Part shown: piece after piece, positions 22,210 to 35,170 of the stretch | Position numbering within the stretch: position 1 is the first letter of the stretch | Layout of the letters: each line of letters starts with the position of its first letter | From: Chaenocephalus aceratus | Lineage: Eukaryota > Chordata > Actinopteri > Perciformes > Channichthyidae | Direction: 5' to 3' | DNA length: 64,000 bases | Assembly: GCA_023974075.1 (NCBI GenBank) | Contig: CM043800.1 | Location: 34,620,459-34,684,458, forward strand | Made by a program: the position numbers and the translations under genes | The notes under the pieces: model-generated | Database searches by the model: none | Told to the model about the DNA's origin: nothing | Seen by the model: only the letters and a program-made list of their open reading frames with translations

Positions 22210-24101
22210 CAGGGTTGCCAACTCTCACGCATCTGGCGTGTGACACACGCTTTCACCCTCAATCTCACGCTCTCACTCTGCCCAAACTATTTTCACGCCA
22301 AAAACAAGAATACCGAAGACTAGAAACGGTTTTGAAAACTTTTGTCAGGTAGTGATCGTCTTCTCAATAGAACATCTTTGATAATGTCTTCTGGCCAATC
22401 AGAATCAAGATAACGGCGTGGTGTTGTTGCAGGAAGTCCCGACGGAGAATAATTTTGCTGTAGTACATCTATACATCGATACAACATTACGTGTTGATAG
22501 AAATCAACACGTAATGAAATAAGACCTCACGGTTTGATGATTGATAGGTGTGTGGGCTGTCTTTCATGTTGACACACAGAACAATGGGGGCTATCAACCC
22601 TTATCCACAATGTAAAGTAATTAACACAGCTTCTTCCCTCTTCTCTCTGTGAGGAGCAGCAGGTTCAGCTTTCAGAACAAAGTAACAAAAAACTAAAATG
22701 GCATTCATTTGTTTAAATATGTCGTGTAGTAATAGATGTATTTATTTTTCTTCTCAAGAGAGTACCAGAATGTGTATTTTATGTTAGTATTTCAAAAAAT
22801 CTCCTGGGGGAGAATCCCCCCGACCCCCCTACAGGGGTTGGGCTTTCAGCATGTCAACTCTTTCACCTGTGGGTAAATTGATGGGTTTGGCTCCAGGTCG
22901 CCCTTTTTATTTACAAGACAAATGTGCCTTTTTATTTCATACAATTCAATTTGGATTGAGACAGGGAAATAATCTAAACTTCACGCGTGGCGTTTCACTG
23001 TCAAGGGGTAGCGTGTATGTAATTACATTGCAAATACTGACTTCACCCCACCACTGTATGGGTTAGCCCTACCATAGATTACCCAACAAAAATACTCTCT
23101 GGCAACTGCCGACCCGTATTGCGCAAGCGCAGATCTAAGATCCAGTAGAAATGATAAAAAAGTAAAAGTCTGCTGCTTATTGTTCTACTAGGCCAAAATA
23201 GAGTGTGTTAATTAATATGTTTGGCAGTTTGGAGTAAGTCTGTAGATTTGTTTGTGTGTTTCATGTATAGGCCTCTCACGATAATTAATTTTGTTGGATA
23301 CATTTTCCAGGAAATTATTGCGATAAACATCCTCAAAGAAAGGTAACACCCCTGGGTTAAGGGAAACAGGGGTTTACCTTTTTACTATTAACGGTATCTC
23401 GGCACCGAAACCGTAGTTTCGAATACACACCGGTGGTTTCTGACTTGGCTCGTTGTCAGCCGGTAACCAGCTGCCCAGACATTTCGAGGGGAAAGAGGAT
23501 GGAAACGAGGCATTCGGGTGCCGTGGGAAGAACCTGCGTTTATTCACGTTCTTCAAGCTATATTGACACTGTATTACATACATACAGACTAGATACTATT
23601 CCTTTTCTGACCACTTTCTCTATACTTTCGTCTCTCTCTCCATAACTCCGCACTTCGCCTTGGCCATCACATTTCACACACACATATTGTCGGCACCGTT
23701 GTATGACCATTTTAGACCACTGACATAAGGATAATATATAATAATAATTGAAGTACATCCTTTCGAACTGCTAGTCACATCCTCATGTAAATGGAAATTT
23801 ATCGAGTTCATTTTTATTTATCGTACGATAAGTCAATTAATTGCTTATCGCGACAGGCACACAATAAAACAGTGGAAACAAACATGTGTTTGACTTTCAT
23901 TAGTGAATGAAACTGTGTGCCCTTTATAGTCTGTGTCCAATTTTGTGTATTTGTATATATTGTATATATATCCTATATCCTGTATATATATGCTAAGGTC
24001 CCGCTGCTGACACGATAGCAGTCATTTAGTGCGCATATGTGTAATTAAACCCATGATATCAAAATCTCACTCCAGCCAGGTACCCAAAGTTGGCAACCCT
24101 G
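22210..24101. mobile_element. hAT-like element with CAGGGTTGCCAAC ends
   Basis: CAGGGTTGCCAAC at 22210 is mirrored by GTTGGCAACCCTG ending at 24101. No target duplication is visible: the left flank GTATTGAC differs from ATGTTTTA on the right. Either the element took part in a rearrangement, or one flank was lost. It shares the 'ctcctgggggagaatccccc' segment with 31560-31610 inverted. No transposase frame was seen. Confidence 0.6.
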
Positions 24102-24689
24102 ATGTTTTAGCAGCAATGCATGTTGGGATATGATGTTAATACGATATGATATCCAAAAACATAAAAAAAAAATAATACTTTATTCAGAGTGTTCTTGCTT
24201 TTCTCTTTGGAAGTCATCACATAACTGCATTGTAATACACGGTTCGGCTGCATTAAATATTACACATCTGCCGTAGTTCTTTATTTATAGAGCCCTGATG
24301 AGAAGATTTCTGGACAAACTGGAGAACTGCCGCCAAAACTCAATATGTGACGTGGATCATAAATATATCAACAATTAAACAACATCTTGCATTTCTTTTC
24401 ACAAAATACGTCTCCTTGCAGTATCAATAGTAATTCGGCTGACTTTTATATTTGATCCAATTGGTAGATAGGTTATATTTACACCATAACGGTGCACAGC
24501 TGATAGAAAAGGACTTATAGTTTTTAAAGATATTACCGATTTTCTTTGAATATAAGAATGTAAATACTGAGTTGAGAGAATAGTCAGGGGATTTGGGTGA
24601 TGGGAGACACTCTATGGAATCACAATTGCAATAGCTTACCATTAAATGACGGATATACCTTTCTGTCTGTGATGTTTTACAAATCAGAG
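24102..24689. repeat. Fragment of the 39.6-42.4 kb inverted-repeat element family
   Basis: The stretch 24150-24520 ('ttgcttttctctttggaagtcatcacataac' and following) matches 40650-40980. Both copies carry 'cggttcggctgcatta'. Neither end of the family is present here. No coding sequence was seen. Confidence 0.7.
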
Positions 24690-25406
24690 TTTTAATGAAA
24701 CGATTGTGAAACGATTGTTACAATTTTGCCATGACAGTATTCTAAGACAGTTATACAAGTGCGCTAAACTTGATATGTATATATATTCTGCTTCTTTTAG
24801 TATTCAAAATACGCATAGCGCCCATGCAAAACCGGCCTTAGTCAATAGAATTGCTGCTTGAACAACTCGTAGAAACAACTTAACCCGACACTGCCTTCTC
24901 TTTGAGTCCTTATGATAAGTTGTGGCTTTTTGCATTTCTAAATGTATGTATCGGGTTCCAAAAAGAGATATCCGGTTATAAGGTAAATCAAGGATTTTAC
25001 TTAGTTTAAGTCTATCGTCAAGCAAATGTATTAACAGTCTGTATTAATGTTGATGGCATATCTCTTTGTCAAAAAACTCAAACTTCAGGGGAGATGCAGC
25101 ATTTTGTTCATAGTGTTATAGGTTATAACAGCAAACTTGTGAAGTTGGGTTGTAATGTGTGTATATCCAGCAGCTATTGTGACTGAACTGGGTGGGTAAT
25201 AGCCTGCTGCAGACATGATGACATGATCGTCAAGAAAATGGAACTTCCCTATTCCCAGTAAAAGCTTACTATTTTATCTAAAACTGGCTCTAATCCATGG
25301 TGCCTGGTTGTGTTGTGTTGCTAAACATTGCTTGCTACATGTAGAAATCAGTAGATATTGTTGATTGTATTTATTTGTTTTAATGTTGTGGCGTGGTATT
25401 GACTCT
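24690..25406. repeat. Tandem-unit flank, copy 3, lacking the Harbinger-like element
   Basis: 24690-25006 matches 20005-20305, and 25010-25406 matches 21795-22208. The join at 25007-25009 (TAA) is the empty site of the Harbinger-like element. It lies downstream of gene B. Confidence 0.85.
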
Positions 25407-27399
25407 TTATTTAATGTTACTGTACTTTTGTTTTCTGCATCTTGTTGCTCTGCATTGCTTCGGTATTGTCCTGAGAACGTCAGTATTAGGTTTCTGTCAT
25501 TGTCTTATTTGTGTCTTGAAATCCTCTGTCTGTAAATCACTGGTTTTGATACATCAAACGCTCGGCTTACACTGTCATATTTACTGAAATGGTAATTAAT
25601 ACATGTAGTACTTTTCTTGTATTTTAGGTAGTTTTAATTAAAATAAACACTGTGCTTTTACAAAACAAATATTTATTGTTACCGGTAATGACATATCAGT
25701 GTTTGTTTAAGCTTGCATTAGTTATGATGAAATACAAGCTTCATCACTGCCCTTTGCTCTTTAGGACGTGGCCTGATTGTTGTCAATCAAAGAGTAATTT
25801 TTTCCTCAGAAAATCCACTTTACACAGGAACACAGTTTGAAGTGTTGTCCTGGTCAGATAATTAGTGTGAGAACATGATAACATTAGTGTGTGATAACCC
25901 AAAAGGGTCAACTCTGTTTTGAGTGATTGGGAGACTGTACATACATGAGTAGATCAGCTTTCTTCTTGTGGTTAACATTTAAATTGTCTCTGATAAAATG
26001 GTAATCCATTAGATTAAACAAGTTGATGCAATTTCAAGTACAGGCTGAGGTGTCACTTTTTTGTTTTGTTTTAGGAACATGTCTAATCTTGTGTGACAAT
26101 TAACCAAATAAGCAACTAAAATGCAGTTCCATAACAGACATAAATGATATATTTTGTGTTTATGTATTGCAGACGTGATGGACCACAATGATCAAACTAC
26201 ACGTACCAACTAAGGTCACAGGCTGCAAAAACCCAAAATGCTGAGCCTCTCTTTCCTGAACCTCCAGGGTAAAGAGGCAGAGGACGGACGGGGAAGTGAA
26301 ACAGAGATTCAACTAGAAGCATGAGGTAATACAGTAAACTATCTGACACGACAGAGGAGGAGGTCATGTCTTATGTCTATAAGGAGCCACTGTGACAGAG
26401 GGCATCTTCAGATGCTTTGAACAAAAGTGACACCTGCCCCATTGTTGTTGTTCCCTGGAAGATTTATTTTAAGTTTGTATGATCTCATCCCTCCTAACAG
26501 GCAAACATATGTTCAGACGAGTCAGCGAGGTTACTGCCGTTTGTCTGTGGGTCAAGATTTGTTGAACTGGGAAGTGGAGTACACCATTGAGTGTTTTTCC
26601 TGCAACGTAACCACCATCATCTAGTTCTGAGTCAGAGTGCTATCAGCTGATGGATGATGTATTGCCAACAGAGCCAGATGTCTGAGTTTATAGGCCTGTC
26701 TCAATATAATGAAGGAGTCAGGTTTTATAGCTTATGCATGTCCATCAACAAAAACAGCCAAGTGTCACATCCCCCTTTACCAAGTTCTGGGTAAAAGGTC
26801 ATCGTATATTTTAAGGTTAAATGTCAAAAGCCTTATGAAGGAGTTTAAGCTGTGCTGAAAGTTGATAATGCCTAAATTACATCTAATCTAAGGATTAGCT
26901 GCACATGTCTAGAAGTACGTTGGTTAGCAGTCTTGCATATATATATAAATAAAAAGATGAATACCACTCATCATGCCTGGGTTTTAAAATGATGCTACAG
27001 TACAAAGTCTGAAATCAGGGATAAGAACTATCCTGGCTCCGTCAAGACTTTAAAAAACAATACCAGAACCTCTAAACCTTGCTAATTAAGTCTCAGACAA
27101 AACCCTTTGTAGCCCTCTGTAGTAAACACAACTTAATATTTGTACAACTTGTTTATTTACACAATCTTGATCCAACGTGTTGAGTACGTGTTGGTTTCAC
27201 TTGTGGACAGGAGATGCAGAGTGACTAATTTATGAAAAACATGCCAGTCTCCTTTAATATGTTGTTCTTTTAAAAATAACTTTCTTCTCATACATTCATA
27301 AAGTATTCAGAATAATGTGTGACAAATATATAACTGTAGATTATTTTATTTATAAATACAATCATTAGTTTCTTACTTAAGAATGCATATTACACAACA
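25407..27399. other. Intergenic DNA between flank copy 3 and gene B
   Basis: This is AT-rich sequence with only short open frames. I saw no exon structure, terminal repeats or RNA gene that I could support. Confidence 0.5.
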
Positions 27400-27405
27400 T
27401 TTATT
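27400..27405 (-). terminator. Polyadenylation signal of gene B
   Basis: TTTATT on the plus strand is AATAAA on the minus strand, about 380 bases after the stop codon of gene B. It is the first canonical signal found downstream of the stop. Confidence 0.5.
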
Positions 27406-27781
27406 CAGTACACTTTAGTGACCAAATGTTTTCACCTGTCTTGCTTTCAGGAGTAATTATAGGTGATGCACAGTTAACTCATGATCTTCAGTGCAGCTCA
27501 TAATGTGTTTATGTCTTTTTAATTTGTCATGTCCACTTTCCCCAGTCTGATTTCACAATGCAGAAAAAACATCTGTTTTTCAGATTTTCAGAATCTACCA
27601 ATCTATGTTCACTTTTCATTCATTTACTAACACAGTTCGTAACCCCCAAATCATTATTTTCTTAAAACATCTATAACTGGTTAGCTTGTGTTGTCGTTTT
27701 GTTCATTTTGTGTCCCGGGGTCAGATTATTGTGTTTCTGTTGATGCAGTTACTTTCCCTTTAAGGTGAGGGGGAGGTTGAC

Positions 27782-29096
27782 TTATGTTGATTTGGCGTAT
27801 GCCTCGTAGAGGGAGGTGAGGCGGGCCTGGAGGTCTTCGGCGTAGGGGTTTAGCCTTACTCTCAGATCCTCAACGTATGGGGCGGCCATTTCTTGAACCT
27901 GATTGGCTCTCTGCATCAGCTCCACCTGGGCCTTCTCGGTCACGGGGGCCACGCGCTCCTGGAAATCCTGCAGGTGCTGGTCCACCTTCAGCTTCAGGTC
28001 ATCGGTGTAGGGTCCGAGCTGAGCCTGCAGGTCCTTCACACTCTGCTTCAGCTCCTCGCTCTTCTGCTCCAGGGCGGCTCTCACGGCCTCGGTGTCAAGG
28101 GACTCAGCGTAGGGGGCCAGATCCTGTTTGAGCTGCTCCACTCTCTGCTGGATCTGGACCTTCATGTCGTCGGTGTAGGGCTTCAGGACGTCCTGGGCAG
28201 CGGCCAGCTCCCTTTCCACACGCCCCATCAGCTCTTCGGTCTCTGTGGTGACTTTTCTGATCATGTCCTTAGCTGCAGGGGGAAGCTGCTCCTGCACGGC
28301 GACGGAATAATGGGCAGCCACAAACATAGTTTCTTCCAGAAGGGCACTAGAATGGAGCGAGAACAATGGGATGTTACCTTTAATTCAAATTCAGTGAGGA
28401 GAAATTGCATATCAGTTTGCAGTATACTTTTTTTGTTTTTGCTTCATTAGAATGTTGACAATGGTAACAATGGTCTTGTCTAGACTTACTTGACACCCTG
28501 GCCAAACGGTGATTTCTTGATCACCTGGAGGGTGTCATCAGCTGTCGCTGTTGCCTTGGCGACGTAGTCCCAGAAGGCTTCAGTCATCAACTCCAGCTGT
28601 GGCTTGGGTGCATCAGCATAGAAGAGGTTGGCATTGCAGCCTGTTGAACAGACAGAAAAAACAGTTTTGAAGAACAGTTGGAAGGTTCAGTTGGAGTGTT
28701 TTCAGGTTTTTTAACCCAAAAAATATTCAGAAGGAGGTAAAGTGGCACTCATACTGATCTTCCAAATCCCAGAGGCATGTGTAAGTGCGTGGGAATGAGC
28801 ATTATGTTAGATGATGTGCAGTCTGGCTCCTTATATGGTCACCCATACAAGGTTCCATATTAGTACACATGTATTCATGAATGTGTGAATCGGTTAATTT
28901 CACATCCAAGGAATTTCTGGGTGTTATTTAAAAGTGATTTGAGTGGTCCAAAAATCTCATTGCAATTCTATATTTGTCCTTGAAGTATTTTGACTTGAGC
29001 GTACCAGTTGATGTCACGCTCCAAAACAAATAGGGATATGTTTCCACAGTACTCACCAGTGAAAACGGCAAGGACGAGCACAACAAGGACCTTCAT
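27782..29096 (-). CDS. apoa4: Gene B: apolipoprotein A-IV-like
   Basis: Three coding exons join as 29096-29057, 28640-28490 and 28346-27782 (40, 151 and 565 nt), giving 251 residues. All junctions have GT/AG and keep phase. The signal peptide is MKVLVVLVLAVFTGCNAN. Exon 3 encodes a helical segment with the FWDYVAKAT motif. The last exon encodes 22-residue amphipathic repeats set off by proline, such as PYTDDMK, PYAESLD, PYTDDLK and PYAEDLQ. This pattern is typical of exchangeable apolipoproteins that coat lipoproteins in plasma. I call it A-IV-like from the teleost family pattern; apoA-I is the alternative. Exon lengths equal those of gene A, which lies head-to-head across the 5-kb hAT element. 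Confidence 0.88.
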
Positions 29097-29212
29097 GGCT
29101 GTTATATCTTAATAACGAGATACAAAGATAGTTAGTAAAGCATGTTCACTAAGATTTAGTGTAAAAAGAAAAAATTCAGAAGCTACTCCGAGGCAATCCT
29201 TCATCCTCTCAC

Positions 29213-29288
29213 CTGAGTTTGCTGTTGTATCTGCAAATCCACTTGGCACTGCTTGTGTTGAGCTGGTGAGGTTTTGCAGCTTATAAAG
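29213..29288 (-). promoter_or_regulatory. Promoter and non-coding exon 1 of gene B
   Basis: The minus strand has CTTTATAA (29281-29288) as TATA box. A short non-coding exon follows and ends at 29213 with donor GTGAGA. The same arrangement is found in gene C, and gene A has the same exon plan on the other strand. Confidence 0.7.
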
Positions 29289-30308
29289 CAAGCTGGACTG
29301 GGAATGATCTCAAAGTCCAGGGGCCAGTGTCTTGCTGTCACCTTGCCTCACCCTGCTATCCTCACTGACACCCAGTGCCAGACACCACGCAACAATCATG
29401 CACAACCCCATATTGTTGCACCAATGCACGGACACAACAAGCACATCATTTATTTTAAACAGTTTCATATGTCAGTTATCATCTACCAAACAGCATTGAT
29501 TTAGTTATGTGCCTTTTTATCATGATTTGGCCTAAATATGTGTGATTCCTCTGCGTTAGAGTGTGACTAAATCCTCAAGTGTAACCTTAAATGGGCCTTG
29601 TCCTCAAAAGCCCTACTGTCCTCAAAGGTATGTCTGTAATCACTTTTATGCCAGCTCTGCATCGCCAGAGATAACGCTTTGCCAGGAATGGCAAAATCCC
29701 TCTTCTTATGTCTCTGATGTCCAGCTTTGATTAGATTTACAGTGGTTGATTTATTGTCACTATTAGCTTGCCATTTTGCCAACCAACTTCACCGTAGCTT
29801 GTGGTTTTAGTCTGTGTCATGCTATGAGTCATATGAGTCAGTTTGGCCAAAGGTCAACAGACACCAACACCGTCAGCTATCAGAGGACAAAGTAGCCTCA
29901 GTTTCACACAAGGCAAACCATAGTAACAACATTTTCGTTTCTTCAATTTTTTCTATAGACAGTGTCCTACTCACAATGTCTTAGACTTGAAAATATGACA
30001 TTTTATAGAAACGATTATTCTCATTTTACCATGATAGTATTCTAAGACTTTTGTACAAGTGGGCTAAACTTAATATGTATATATCTTCTACTTCTTTTGG
30101 TATTCAACATATGTATAGTGCCCATGCAAAACCGGCCTTAGTCTATATAATTGCTGCTTGAACAACTCGTAGAAACAACTTAACCCTCAACACTGCCTTC
30201 TTTTTGAGTCCTTATGATAAGTTGTGGCTTTTTGCATTTCTAAATGTATGTATCAGGTTCCAAAAAGAGATATCCGGTTATAAGGTAAATCAAGGATTTT
30301 ACTTAGTT
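29289..30308. repeat. Tandem-unit flank upstream of gene B
   Basis: 29289-29634 matches 11114-11457, and 29632-30308 matches 19634-20305. This is the version of the unit with no L2 insertion. No coding sequence was seen. Confidence 0.85.
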
Positions 30309-30311
30309 TAA

Positions 30312-30440
30312 GGGTGCATTCACCAGACCACAGTTTGTTACATTGTTTCATTTTTCAGAAGGTTCGGTTTGCGTTCACACGGGCAAAACTCAAACGGACT
30401 ATAAACTTTAAACACAAGTCATGTGCTTGGAAATGCTGTT
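30312..30440. mobile_element. Left-end remnant of the Harbinger-like element
   Basis: GGGTGCATTCACC starts at 30312 after TAA and matches 20309-20436. It ends abruptly after 'gaaatgctgttca'. The rest of the element is absent, so this copy lost its interior and right end. Confidence 0.75.
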
Positions 30441-31286
30441 CATACCAATGTATGTATCAGGTTCCAAAATGAGATAGACACTGGCTTTGAGATAACCGGT
30501 TATAAGGTAAATCAAGGATTTAATTAGCTTGAACATTTCGCCTTTAGAAATGCCCTGAGTTTAAGTCAATTGTCTCAAGGTCTGCTGCACCTATTTGAAA
30601 CACATTCCCGTATCAATGTTGATGGCATATGTCTTTGTCAAAAAACAAAGATCATAGTCTAATAGGTCAGAACAGCAAACGTGTGAAGTTGAGTTGTAAT
30701 GTTTGTATACCCAGCAGCAATTGTGACTGAACTGGGTGGGTAATAGCCTGCTGCAGACATGGTGACATGATAAACTCAGTATTCAGAGCCCTGAACTCCT
30801 GACCTGCTCCGGCCCAGAGTCCTGTTCATTTGTTTGTTTTCTATAATATTGGACATGTCCTATTTGACCCTCTTCGGCACTTTACAATCCGAAGCATTAC
30901 ATCTGTAAAGTGTGAAGAAGGTCAGATAAACTGTTCTCGAGGAATGGGAAGGAATACCAACATACAGATCCCTTGCTTTATATTTACTACGCCTTTTAAG
31001 AGGCAGTTTCGTACATTTATTACAAACTACTTATTCCAATTATTCCCCTCGGTCAGTTTGAAGCATTTTTTAAAAGGCCACAATTTGATTTAAAGCTAAC
31101 TTAAATCACCTCAACCGCATTACCAAGGAAAATTGATACCAACACTTTGGCTTTTGGCTTCTCACTACGCATATTTTATTCACGCTGCTTGCCCCTAACA
31201 CAAAGTCCACCAGTCCAAGCATATTGAGGTTATCTGGAGTTATCTGAGGACACTTTTACCACTGGACAACGTGGATGGTTACTATG
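30441..31286. repeat. Older, diverged copy of the tandem-unit flank
   Basis: Pieces such as 'ggtaaatcaaggattta', 'gttgatggcatat' and 'gactgaactgggtgggtaat' match the other flank copies with clearly more differences and gaps. It lies next to the hAT element before gene A. No gene was seen. It suggests an older duplication shared with the gene A side. Confidence 0.6.
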
Positions 31287-34099
31287 TCCTAGATCAGTGG
31301 TTCTCAACTGGTCAGGCCTCGGGACCCACTTTTTACTTGGTCAATAAATCGCGACCCAACATTTTGAAGCACTCAAATCTATTCAACAAAAAATCGTGCT
31401 GTAATATACGCTTTTCAGCATACAATATTAATTAAAGTGAAGTACAGTGCATATATCCCTTATATCCCTTCACATAACTAAAGTATGCTTTTAAAAAAGT
31501 TTAATGAGTTGATGGAATCAAAGCTGAACTGTATAAAAAGGCACACATGATGAAAACCCAACCCCAGCAGGGGGGTCTGGGGGGATTGTCCCCCAGGAGA
31601 TTTTTAGAAATACTAACATAAACTACGCATTCTGGTACACTCTGAGAAGAAAATAAATAAATCTATCACTACCCGACATATTAATAATATTTTATGCCAT
31701 TGTTTGTTTTTCACTTTGTTCTGAAGCTGAACTTGCTGCTCCTCACAGAGAGAAGAGCAAAGAGGAGATAGTCTGTGTGACTTACTTTAAATTGTGGGTT
31801 AGGGTAGATAGCTCCCATTGTTCTGTGACCTGTCAATCATCAAACCGGGGTTCATATTTCATTACGTGTTCATTTGTATGAAGTTCTACCGCAAAGTTAT
31901 TCTCCAGCAACAATCTTGATTCTGATTGGCCAGAAGACTCGAAAAAACATCAGCAAAGATGTTTTATTGAGAAGATGATCACTACGTGACAGAAGTTTTC
32001 AAAGCCGTTTATGGTCTCCGGTACTTCCAGTTCAACGCCTACTGCATGCACAGCGTTAGAAAATCGGGCCTTCAAAATAAAAGTTTGACTTTTCCCCAAA
32101 AAAAAAAGATTCCACCTTCATGATTATGGATCTGTGAGTGAATTTTTTCTAACAGGACCCTTTTATTTATATTAGGTCTTAACGTTTTTGCATAAATTAG
32201 GGCGTGGTCACATTGAGTGACGGCTCTGTCATGTGACTGCTGCTGCTAGCTTCTTGTCTCTCTGCTACCTGCTCCGTGAAGCTAGCTACAGGGACTCTGC
32301 CTGGTCAGTTCATCCAGGAAACACAACTTGAAGCCGGCCGTGGTTGTTTGTTCTTCATGCTTATATATCGGACTATTGTGACTCGCTCTGCGGTTAAAAT
32401 AGACGGTGCATGAATGCGGTTTTGCGGTAAATTCGAGTGCTTTATTTATGTGTTAATGATTTTAATCAGCTACGTAATGAATGTTAAGGCTTGGGTTAGC
32501 GTGTAGCGAGTGGTAGCTACATCGGTGCTAACGATGCTAATCGTAGCCTCCAAGTTAATATAATAGACTGTATATATAAAGGTTGAAACTAAATAGACGT
32601 TAAGTGGGATAATACTGTTGAACAAACGGCTTCTGTTTGAGGTTGATAGAATAAGGTTACATCCTTGTAACTTAGAGATATTTTATTATGTAGGTAGGAA
32701 CTGTATGCATCGCTAAGGTTAATCTAAATTGACTATGCTCAAGTATGTAGACAAGCTAATGTCGAAGTAGTGTATGTGAAATCAACCTCACAATAAGATT
32801 TGTATATTACAATTATTAATGTCATATTTCAAGATGATTACTTAGATATTACAATATGGTTGGTTGAGCTGGAGTTCATTATTGAGCTTACACGTTAACG
32901 TCACAGTCATCTGAAGAACGAACCCAAACCTTGTTGTTTTTATTAATTGCATTACCAAATGGGTATCAAATAAACAGTAAGCATTGGTAACACAACTTCC
33001 AAAGTTACAGTAAAATAAAAAGGACCCTGACTCGGACAATACACAATCCAACATGTTCAACAGAAGAGAATCAGTTATATTGTTTGTATACATGGTACTT
33101 TACATATATATATATATATATCTGTTTGACCAGAGAGTGAGAGACATAACTGGACTCCTCACAGCAGTGAACTTCAGCACAGGTACAAAGACTCCTTTTT
33201 CATACTGTACAAAGAATCAAGAAAGATATTGGTTTGAATGAATGAAGTATTGACTTTAATACACTGATATACATTCCATTAAACAATACTAAATACTAGA
33301 TCACCTACACATCAGTTAAGTTGAGGGTTTTTTCCATGCAAAAAGTTACATTTAGATGTTAACAAGCACTATGATTTTGTCAGCTTTCTAATTTAATGTA
33401 TTGAAGGCAAAGATATTTAACACAGTGAGAACTGCTACTATTTATCTCTCAATATTGTCAGTAAAAAACGTGGTAAAAGTTATTCTTTCAGTGAGACAAC
33501 AGAGCAAGCTTCTACAGTTGCACTACGTTTTGTAACAGTTCAATATTATTTTGATAATAACATATATTTCAATGTTGATGAGCTTCATTCATAATCTGAT
33601 AGTCTTTGTAGCTCTGTTGAAATAAAAAAAAACATTACAATGACAAAATAATTATATCTACAGCCCCTAAACACACAAACACACCGCTTTCATAAATAAC
33701 ACACTTGTTCTGCAATAATATGTTTTATGTTTCCTGTAATTTTTGTTAGGAAAGGACATGCCTGAAAGACACGACATGTTCTCCTTCTCTGAGGGTCAAG
33801 AAGAACATCCAAGAGGAACATTAAAAGCTGATGTTATGAGATTTTAAGACTAGTACACTAAGAAACTACTTTTATTGTAAAAACAGTCAGCTGATCGAAT
33901 GCACCTATTTCCACATCTACACTCCATCAGCTGATTATTTCTATTTGCCTCACTTTATGAGCTTCACATTGCTTGTGCCTTGAACTGCAGAGTTTGCAAC
34001 GTCACAAATAAATGGGGCCAATCTTGAGTCAGATGTGAATGTGTAATATAACATTTTCAGTAAGAATAATGGACAAAAGGAGTGCAAATACAAATACAA

Positions 34100-35120
34100 T
34101 TTATTGAAATGTGAACCAAAAGTTAATCAAATGTTTTAAATAAAAAGCACATATGGACAGAAGGTGTAAACCTATTACATGTAAGTAAACACATTTAGTC
34201 AAATAAAGTGACAGACTAGGCCTGTGCAGTAGGTATCAGCTGTGCCCAGCATGGGCTCCTCCATCAGGCCTGGTCCTCCTCGCAGAGGAAAGACCCTCAG
34301 TCCTCTCCAAACCAACAGACAGGACGTCCATCACACGGAGGTTTCTGCCTGAAGTCTCTGCAGTTCTCTGGACACCATGCTGTCTCAATCCGTCCACACT
34401 GAATATGAGAGGGGAAAAATGAAAATAATAAATGCTTTAGACAATAAGAAACATAAAGTTGACTGTTGAGTTGCTCAGTTTTTTTAGATTGTCAATAATA
34501 TTACTGTATAACTAATATCTCAGGTTAAGAGGCACATTCAAATAAAGATTGGTCTTTAAATACATGTTGTCTTTTGAATTGTTTGTCTAAAGTCAAGGAT
34601 CTAGAACTGGTACTTAGTTTTAATGATGCAGTCTGGTTATTATGCTGTTTAGAGGAGGCCTCACCGGTAAGAGCACTAACTAGCTACCATCACATGTACC
34701 TTAGCTTGACTTAAATGTATTAAACGTGTAATTAAGTGATATCAAAATATAAATAACTAATGTCATGCAAACATATTAATATTTGCTTGATTCCAGTGTT
34801 GAATTTAGCACAATTGCATACAAACGTTAAGGGGTTTTAAGATTCTGAAGTATTATGCTAAAAACTCAATAACTTAGATTATTATTTATAGTTTTGCTGA
34901 ATAGTTTCATGTCCGCTTACCTTAGAAACGTAAAATGCGACGGCAGTGTGCAGATGGGGAGCATGTTAGCTTAGCTTGGTAGTTTCAGCTAGCTCTGGAA
35001 CTTCCAGCTCGGTGGCAGCATGTCCTGCCTCGGCTCCGCCTCTTTGCCCTTATTTGGAGCAGGCTGGAACAGGCGGGAGTTGAACTCTGACGTCACAGTC
35101 AAGCCGTTAGTGGCCGACTC
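34100..35120 (-). other. Candidate two-exon transcript inside the hAT element
   Basis: On the minus strand an exon ends at 34921 with donor GTAAGC. A second exon starts at 34398 after CCTCTCATATTCAG, and AATAAA lies at 34105-34100. An ATG before the donor (MLPICTLPSHFTFL) joins in frame to an open run of about 62 codons. Another frame of the second exon is cysteine-rich (CGRIETAWCPENC) but has no ATG. I do not recognise a product. It may be a non-coding transcript or a host fragment carried by the transposon. Confidence 0.25.
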
Positions 35121-35170
35121 CGCCTACTAAGGGCTTCTCTGCAACTCTTCAGAATCCTATGTGTGACGTC

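Noticed and set aside
27893..28450. 185-residue plus-strand open frame opposite gene B
   Set aside because: It is the antisense of the last apolipoprotein exon. Its leucine/valine-rich pattern comes from the amphipathic repeats read backwards.
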